From: Candidatus Desantisbacteria bacterium CG1_02_49_89
GTDB lineage: Bacteria > Desantisbacteria > UBA1551
Reading direction: 5' to 3'
Assembly (NCBI GenBank): GCA_001871075.1
Contig: MNUP01000110.1
Location: 1-22,170 of the forward strand
DNA length: 22,170 bases
A program made the translations under genes and the position numbers. The notes beneath the pieces were generated by a model, which searched no databases, had not been told where the DNA came from, and saw only the letters and a program-made list of their open reading frames with translations. Shown here piece by piece: positions 22,033 to 22,170 of this stretch (position 1 is its first letter; each line of letters opens with the position of its first letter).

Positions 22033-22055
22033 AAAATAGTGCCTGTCCCTATTTT
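22033..22055. repeat. AAAATAG/CTATTTT hairpin with a TGCCTGTCC loop
   Basis: AAAATAG (22033-22039) pairs with CTATTTT (22049-22055) around TGCCTGTCC. It resembles a REP-type hairpin I recall near IS200/RAYT-like genes in other bacteria, but no such gene is in the window. Confidence 0.45.
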
Positions 22056-22085
22056 AACAGCACCTTTATCGCAGGAGGCTAAATA

Positions 22086-22170
22086 ATGGCATTAACCAAA
22101 GAACAGGCGAAGAAAAATCTGGAAAAGCTCATAGAGAAGCTTGAAAAAGAGCAAGCTTCGGGCAAAGCTG
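22086..22170 (+). CDS. Start of a truncated gene, possibly a restriction-modification enzyme
   Basis: The ATG at 22086 follows AGGAGG (22073-22078) at 7 nt. The visible 28 residues begin MALTKEQAKKNLEKLIEK and run on as charged, helical sequence with LEKEQASGKA before the window ends. I recall similar openings in type IIG or Eco57I-like restriction-modification proteins, where a GWD motif follows later, but that part is not visible. The assignment is therefore weak; the gene itself is well supported by its leader. Confidence 0.5.
   Translation, partial: MALTKEQAKKNLEKLIEKLEKEQASGKA

Overview
This window is 22.2 kb from a moderately GC-rich bacterial chromosome in which every supported gene lies on the + strand. 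It looks like an uncultured, carbohydrate-degrading, Gram-negative-type bacterium. The evidence is several Gfo/Idh/MocA oxidoreductases, a uroporphyrinogen-decarboxylase-like protein, a sugar-phosphate isomerase-like protein, three large glycoside hydrolases, and an envelope protein with PDZ domains and a beta-barrel-like C-terminus. An Omnitrophota, Firestonebacteria or Lentisphaerae-like lineage is a guess from gene style and repeat content; no marker gene here settles it.

Layout. 1-625: a GxxExxE-family gene between two inverted arms of short repeats. 626-4998: a Gfo/Idh/MocA oxidoreductase, an OPA-like MFS transporter, and a URO-D-like protein fused through a translated repeat to a membrane domain. 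5179-6884: an ABC-2 exporter pair that reads more AT-rich than its neighbours. 7207-12609: an atypical Gfo/Idh protein, a GH2 glycosidase, an aldo/keto-reductase-like TIM barrel and a third Gfo/Idh protein. 12718-13215: yajQ. 13474-18257: a translationally coupled GH106-like and GH38-like pair. 18403-20028: a CsgG/LpoB-like, PDZ and barrel protein split by an in-frame amber codon. 20148-21770: a xylose-isomerase-like TIM barrel and a secreted LamG-like protein. 22086 to the end: the start of a gene that may encode a restriction-modification enzyme.

Gene logic. The oxidoreductases, isomerase-like and AKR-like barrels and the GH2, GH106-like and GH38-like enzymes fit uptake and stepwise dismantling of heteropolysaccharide or glycan sugars, possibly containing rhamnose or mannose. 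The exact substrates cannot be read from sequence.

The most unusual signal lies between, and sometimes inside, the genes. Most intergenic regions are filled with near-tandem arrays of 7-10 bp words, each region with its own word and period. The words tend to sit in one orientation just after a stop codon and in the reverse-complement orientation just before the next ribosome binding site, so that gaps form large imperfect palindromes. Hairpin elements are nested inside them. Similar arrays also occur in frame inside the URO-D-like gene and twice inside the GH2 gene. A double-hairpin element occurs three times, two copies being a near-perfect 70-bp inverted pair. The GxxExxE gene sits between the two arms of one such palindrome, which makes it a candidate cargo or accessory of the repeat system. 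That link is inference.
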